This document shows, in pieces, positions 60,572-64,000 of a stretch of 64,000 nucleotides of DNA. Origin of the DNA: Rhodobacteraceae bacterium UBA6197. Its GTDB lineage: Bacteria; Pseudomonadota; Alphaproteobacteria; Rhodobacterales; Rhodobacteraceae. Every line of letters starts with the position of its first letter. The stretch's first letter is position 1. Position numbers and translations under genes: made by a program. The notes beneath the pieces were generated by a model. That model did not search any database, was not told the origin of the DNA, and saw only the letters and a list, made by a program, of their open reading frames with translations. The stretch is taken from positions 1 to 64,000 of the forward strand of contig DISZ01000015.1 of NCBI GenBank assembly GCA_002422085.1, read 5' to 3'.

Positions 60572-61102
60572 ATGACCAATGTCGCAAATACCGACAAGCT
60601 GTTGCGCCGGGGAAACTGGTCCGGCGCAACAGATCATGTCGCCTTGACGCAGGCCGAACGCAAAGAGCCTCAGGGGCGCTTTGTCACCGGGGCGGGGCAG
60701 GTTCTGGCGGTCGATCTGGCGGCCGGCACCCATCTGTCTGCCGGTGATGCCTTCGCCTTGCCTGACGGGCGCGTGGTCGAAATCGTCGCGGCCGAGGAGG
60801 ATCTGACCGAGGTTACCGGAGATCTGGTTCTGGCGGCGTTGTGCATCGGCCAGCATCGGGCGCCATGTCAGGTCGAAAAAGGCCGGTTGCTGATCGCGCG
60901 GGGCGCGGGGCTGGACGCGCTGCTGGGATCCTTGGGGGTGACGCTGCGCAATGTGCGCGAAGCCTTTACCCCCGAGCCGGTCTTCGCCAGCGAAACGGCA
61001 ACGGAACATACCTCCGGCCATGCCCGGCGCCATGTGCACTTTCACGTCTCGCGCGATCATGACGATGACGAAGAAGCCGCGCATCCCGCCTCGAACGCCT
61101 GA
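60572..61102 (+). CDS. ureE: UreE-like urease accessory protein, isolated gene
   Basis: The 176-residue protein has the UreE plan. A peptide-binding amino-terminal beta domain is followed by the metal-binding domain with LCIGQHRAPCQVEKGRLLIA, in which the family motif is normally GNRH(WP) and here GQHR. A His/Asp-rich tail (SGHARRHVHFHVSRDHDDDE) could bind nickel. UreE delivers Ni to urease. No other urease gene is in the window, so its partners lie elsewhere or it serves another nickel protein. The start at 60572 follows GGAAAGG. Confidence 0.72.
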   Translation: MTNVANTDKLLRRGNWSGATDHVALTQAERKEPQGRFVTGAGQVLAVDLAAGTHLSAGDAFALPDGRVVEIVAAEEDLTEVTGDLVLAALCIGQHRAPCQVEKGRLLIARGAGLDALLGSLGVTLRNVREAFTPEPVFASETATEHTSGHARRHVHFHVSRDHDDDEEAAHPASNA

Positions 61103-61135
61103 CTCTCGGACCAATTGGTCTGCGGCCGGCTGGTC

Positions 61136-62101
61136 TCAGGCCGGATGATTGCGCACCGGCGGCAAGGTGATGCCCTTGGACTGCAAGTCGGCCTCAAGCT
61201 GGGCCAACCGCGCACGAAATCGTGGCCCGTTCAACCTGCGCGTCGCGTTGCGACAGAGCAGGGCGTTCAGGAACGGGCGTTCGCGGTTTTCCAGCCGGGC
61301 GACAAGATTGCGCAAATAGCGCGGCGTATTGCGCCGGGCGCGGTAAAGTCGCCAGAAGGCGGCAGCGCGGAACTGCCCCTCGCAGGCCAACACCAGCATC
61401 TGTTCGAGAATGTCCATCTCGCGCAACATCGGCTCGACATTGGGGCCGATATTGGGACAGGGCAGTTTCGTCACGAAGTCGCGGGTGAACAGCGCCGCAT
61501 GCATCGCGTCCAGCGTCTCGTTGGGGTCATAGATCACAAAACCCTCGCCCGCCCCCTCAAGCATGTCGGGCGCAAAACCGTAGCGGTTGGTGAACGAGGT
61601 CCGGCGCATCCCCTGATAGCGAGTGTCCCAGCCCGCGATGCGCGGATCAAGCGTGGCCTGCGGTTGCACCGCGATCACTGTGGCGCCCGGCGCCACCACC
61701 GAATAGGCCGCCGCCGCATAGCCGCCATGGCCCGCGCCGTAAAACACCACCTGATCGAAGTCTTCAAAGAAGGCATCGTCAACCAGCCGATCGAAATAGG
61801 CAAAGACAGAGGGGGCGCGATACCATGTTTCATGGTCGGCGATGATCGTCAGGTTCGACCAGCCGCGCGTATTGGCGATCGCATAGCCCATCGGCAGATG
61901 GTCTTTCTGGTTTGCCCGGATCGTGGCGCGGGTTTCAAACGTGACCAGAAGAACCGACCCTTCGTCGGAAAAGAACGCCGAATGAAACGGACCGAGCGAC
62001 TCGAAATAGCCGGCTTCTTCACCAATATCGTCAATTCGAGCATACCAATCCGGGTCGCTCAGGGCCGTCAAATCTGCCCTCGCTTCGCTCGTCAAATTCA
62101 T
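61136..62101 (-). CDS. Conserved protein of unknown function next to glycosyltransferases
   Basis: The 321-residue soluble protein starts MNLTSEARADLTALSDPDWY after a strong GGAGGAAT. It contains FYGAGHGGYAAAAYSVVAPG, which looks like the nucleophile elbow of an alpha/beta hydrolase, with His where Ser is usual. A second domain is rich in RARLAQLEA helices. Relatives in Rhodobacteraceae have been labelled PAPS reductase, which the visible motifs do not support. It lies close to the glycosyltransferase gene and may act on a surface carbohydrate. Confidence 0.6.
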   Translation of the reverse strand: MNLTSEARADLTALSDPDWYARIDDIGEEAGYFESLGPFHSAFFSDEGSVLLVTFETRATIRANQKDHLPMGYAIANTRGWSNLTIIADHETWYRAPSVFAYFDRLVDDAFFEDFDQVVFYGAGHGGYAAAAYSVVAPGATVIAVQPQATLDPRIAGWDTRYQGMRRTSFTNRYGFAPDMLEGAGEGFVIYDPNETLDAMHAALFTRDFVTKLPCPNIGPNVEPMLREMDILEQMLVLACEGQFRAAAFWRLYRARRNTPRYLRNLVARLENRERPFLNALLCRNATRRLNGPRFRARLAQLEADLQSKGITLPPVRNHPA

Positions 62102-62232
62102 AATTCCTCCGCCGTATTGCTCCTGTCGGGGCGTCGTCATACGGCCACAACCAAGACGAGGATAACACCTGTCTTTTCGGGTCAGAATATGGTGATTTTG
62201 AGAAACTATGGCGCGTTGTTTCGCGCGCCCGC

Positions 62233-63303
62233 TCAGTCGGTTGCGCGGTCCGATACTGTTTCCGATTTCATCAAGGCGGCGCGCCGACCCAGTGCCGCCA
62301 TCCGGGCGGCGGCGGTCGGTGTCAGCGGCTGGCTGGGCGGTGTCAGCATGAGTCGCCCGAAAAGCGCCCGGAATTTCTCGTCCAGCATCAGGGTTGCGAA
62401 TCGATCCTGACGCCACTGCACGGCGGCCGCATGCAGCCGCGCCAGTTCCGGGTCGGCCTGCAAACCGTCGCGACGAAGCGCCACCTCGGGCGCCAGTGCC
62501 AGCACCGACCGATCCGTATGAGTGCAAAAATTCCGCTCGACCCAATAGGACATATCGAACGCCGACGCCTCACGGTTGGCCCGTCCCCGATCGCATTTCA
62601 GCACATAGCTTTCCATCGCACCCAAGGCATAGTGGTTCAACTGCACAAGACCGTAGTTGTTCTGGCCATAGGCCGAAAAGATCCGCCCTTTGTGATAGCT
62701 TGCCGGCAACGCGCGTCCCGAGCCGTCATACCAGCGCTGCCGGGCCAAGCCCTCGGGGGTAGGGTTGCGGGGGCGGTGGACCCCCAGCTTGCGGTAGCTG
62801 CCGTCATTGCGAAACAGCGTCTTGAACAGCGCCGCGCGCCAAGGCCAGCCCATCTCTGCGGGCGCCGCGTGCTCGAACTGCGCGCAGACCGGGCGGTCCT
62901 CGAACCCGACCACGCCCGAATTGCCAAACAGCCGCCAGGTCAGCGGGATCGCGGTGGCTTTCGGCAGCGCGGCCAACAACGCGGGCAGGGTGCGTGCGCC
63001 CACATGGATATTGACGAATTCGTCGATGTCGCAAAACAACACCCAATCGGCAGCGGCCATCAACGGATGCCGATCCGCCGATTTCAGCGCCGCCCATTGC
63101 GCACCCTCGGGCCAGGGACCGGGGTTACGCTGGTGACACACCACCCCCAGGGCCGCCAGCCGGTCCAGCATCAGATCGGTGCCATCGCTGCAATCGTTCG
63201 AAAACACCAGAAAGTCGGTAAAGCCCACCGCCTGATGATGCGCCAGCCATTCCAGAAGAAAGGCGCCCTCGTTCTTGACCGTGAGAATGGCAAGATATCG
63301 CAT
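62233..63303 (-). CDS. Glycosyltransferase family 2/92-like protein
   Basis: The 356-residue protein starts MRYLAILTVKNEGAFLLEWL (the GT2 nucleotide-sugar motif with the KNE turn). FLVFSNDCSDGTDLMLDRLA supplies the SND...SDGT pattern and VLFCDIDEFVNI the D-x-D metal site. Later, YGLVQLNHYALGAMESYVLK with a CDRGRANR region is shared with the neighbouring partial gene. It probably transfers a sugar to a surface polymer; donor and acceptor are unknown. Confidence 0.85.
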   Translation of the reverse strand: MRYLAILTVKNEGAFLLEWLAHHQAVGFTDFLVFSNDCSDGTDLMLDRLAALGVVCHQRNPGPWPEGAQWAALKSADRHPLMAAADWVLFCDIDEFVNIHVGARTLPALLAALPKATAIPLTWRLFGNSGVVGFEDRPVCAQFEHAAPAEMGWPWRAALFKTLFRNDGSYRKLGVHRPRNPTPEGLARQRWYDGSGRALPASYHKGRIFSAYGQNNYGLVQLNHYALGAMESYVLKCDRGRANREASAFDMSYWVERNFCTHTDRSVLALAPEVALRRDGLQADPELARLHAAAVQWRQDRFATLMLDEKFRALFGRLMLTPPSQPLTPTAAARMAALGRRAALMKSETVSDRATD

Positions 63304-63422
63304 GGCTCAGTCTTTCATGGCGGCAAGCGCCTCGGCAAGGGCGCAGCGTTCCGGCCCGGTCAAAAACCCGTTCACAAACCCGGTCCATGGCCCGGCGCGC
63401 CGCAGGTCTGAAACCGATTGCC

Positions 63423-63458
63423 CTTCATCTTCGCCCAAATATCCCCGCCGGAGGCTCC
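63423..63458. repeat. Intergenic repeat, copy h (half-unit)
   Basis: CTTCATCTTCGCC followed by CAAATATCCCCGCCGGAGGC and TCC, between the two glycosyltransferase genes. The complementary half is not evident here. Confidence 0.65.
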
Positions 63459-63500
63459 CGCAGTCGGCAACGGCGCGCGGTCGGGCGTGGGCCCGCCGGC

Positions 63501-64000
63501 TCAATGCTCTGCCTCGCCGCTATGCTCGACCGTAAAGAAGAAATCCGGGCCGATTTCGCGCAGATGCAGATCCTCGGGGATCACATCAGGGCCGGCATTG
63601 AACACCGCCGAGCCAAAGGCATGCAGGATGCGCGAATAGGTTTCAAACCGGACCGAGGTCAGATCCGCGTAAAACGCCTGATGGGTTTTGCTGCCGCGCA
63701 ACTCGACGATCTTGGCGCGGTGACAGGCGACCGAATGGGCATGGGCGGCGGCAATCTCGGGGTCGGCCAGAAGCCGGTCGTATTCGGCGCGCAAGACCGG
63801 GATCATCCGCTGGATTGACCGGTCGGTGACGGCGTTGTGGTTCATCCGAAACCAGTAGTTCAGCCCTTGGTCGCGATCGACATGGTTGACCCGGCCGCGG
63901 TCGCGCTTGACCAGAAAACTTTCGGCCGAGCGCACCGCGTAATGGTTCAGGCAGACCCAGTCATAGCCATAGGTCTCCAGTGTCGAGCGCCAGCCATTGC
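63501..64000 (-). CDS. Glycosyltransferase family 2-like protein, carboxy-terminal part (continues past the window)
   Basis: The frame is open to the window end. It contains CLNHYAVRSAESFLVKRDRG, which corresponds to the LNHYALGAMESYVLKCDRGR of the gene to its left, followed by RVNHVDRDQGLNYWFRMNHN. The two are paralogues. The catalytic amino-terminal part lies outside the window. Confidence 0.75.
   Translation of the reverse strand, partial: NGWRSTLETYGYDWVCLNHYAVRSAESFLVKRDRGRVNHVDRDQGLNYWFRMNHNAVTDRSIQRMIPVLRAEYDRLLADPEIAAAHAHSVACHRAKIVELRGSKTHQAFYADLTSVRFETYSRILHAFGSAVFNAGPDVIPEDLHLREIGPDFFFTVEHSGEAEH

Overview
The window is a piece of an alphaproteobacterial chromosome, most likely Rhodobacteraceae. 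The gene content and order on the right (dusA, mazG, yajC-secD-secF, ccmABCDG, acnA, tkt, zapA, purF, cvpA, radA, mlaEF, alr, dnaB, pyrE, pyrC), the high G+C, and an intergenic palindromic repeat built on AAATATCCCCGCCGGAGGC all fit that family. I see no rRNA, tRNA or CRISPR array.

The window has two halves that meet at dusA (about 27.0-27.3 kb). The left half, 1-27.0 kb, is accessory DNA. It holds the end of a GMC oxidoreductase, an NTF2-like protein and an Lrp-type regulator (1-2.4 kb). Next comes a pile-up of mobile DNA (2.4-19.9 kb), an mdeR-mdeA-mdeB methionine-catabolism module (20.1-24.3 kb), a LysR/cupin/membrane-protein set (24.5-26.5 kb), and an amino-terminal integrase remnant facing away from dusA, a known integration site for genomic islands.

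The most striking object is a 14,296-bp transposon at 3675-17970. It has IS66-type ends (20 of 21 bases match, starting GTAAGCGTTGCATCT) and a perfect 8-bp target duplication, GATTGAAC, at 3667-3674 and 17971-17978. It sits inside the orfB of an IS3-family element; removing the transposon and one duplication copy restores an uninterrupted 326-codon transposase. The IS66 genes are split: tnpA-tnpB lie at the right end and tnpC about 8 kb away. Between them, on the same strand and partly translationally coupled to tnpB, are a Lon-type AAA+ ATPase without a protease domain, a calcineurin-like phosphoesterase, a 1635-residue single-chain Type ISP restriction-modification enzyme, a small secreted cysteine-rich protein, and a Ner-type regulator next to tnpC. 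Beyond tnpC lie a CoiA-like nuclease, an OLD-family ATPase/TOPRIM nuclease and a possible HEPN protein. The element therefore looks like a self-contained defence island that moves as an IS66 transposon.

The right half, 27.3-64 kb, is core chromosome: protein export (yajC-secDF), cytochrome c maturation (ccm), central metabolism (acnA, tkt), purine and pyrimidine synthesis (purF, pyrE, pyrC), DNA maintenance (radA, dnaB), envelope functions (lpxL-like, mlaEF, alr, pqiA-like) and, at the far right, two related glycosyltransferases. Small accessory items are embedded in it: a RES-Xre toxin-antitoxin pair between ccmG and acnA, an isolated ureE-like gene, several in-frame minisatellites, and at least six full or partial copies of the intergenic palindrome. 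I saw no copy of that palindrome left of dusA.
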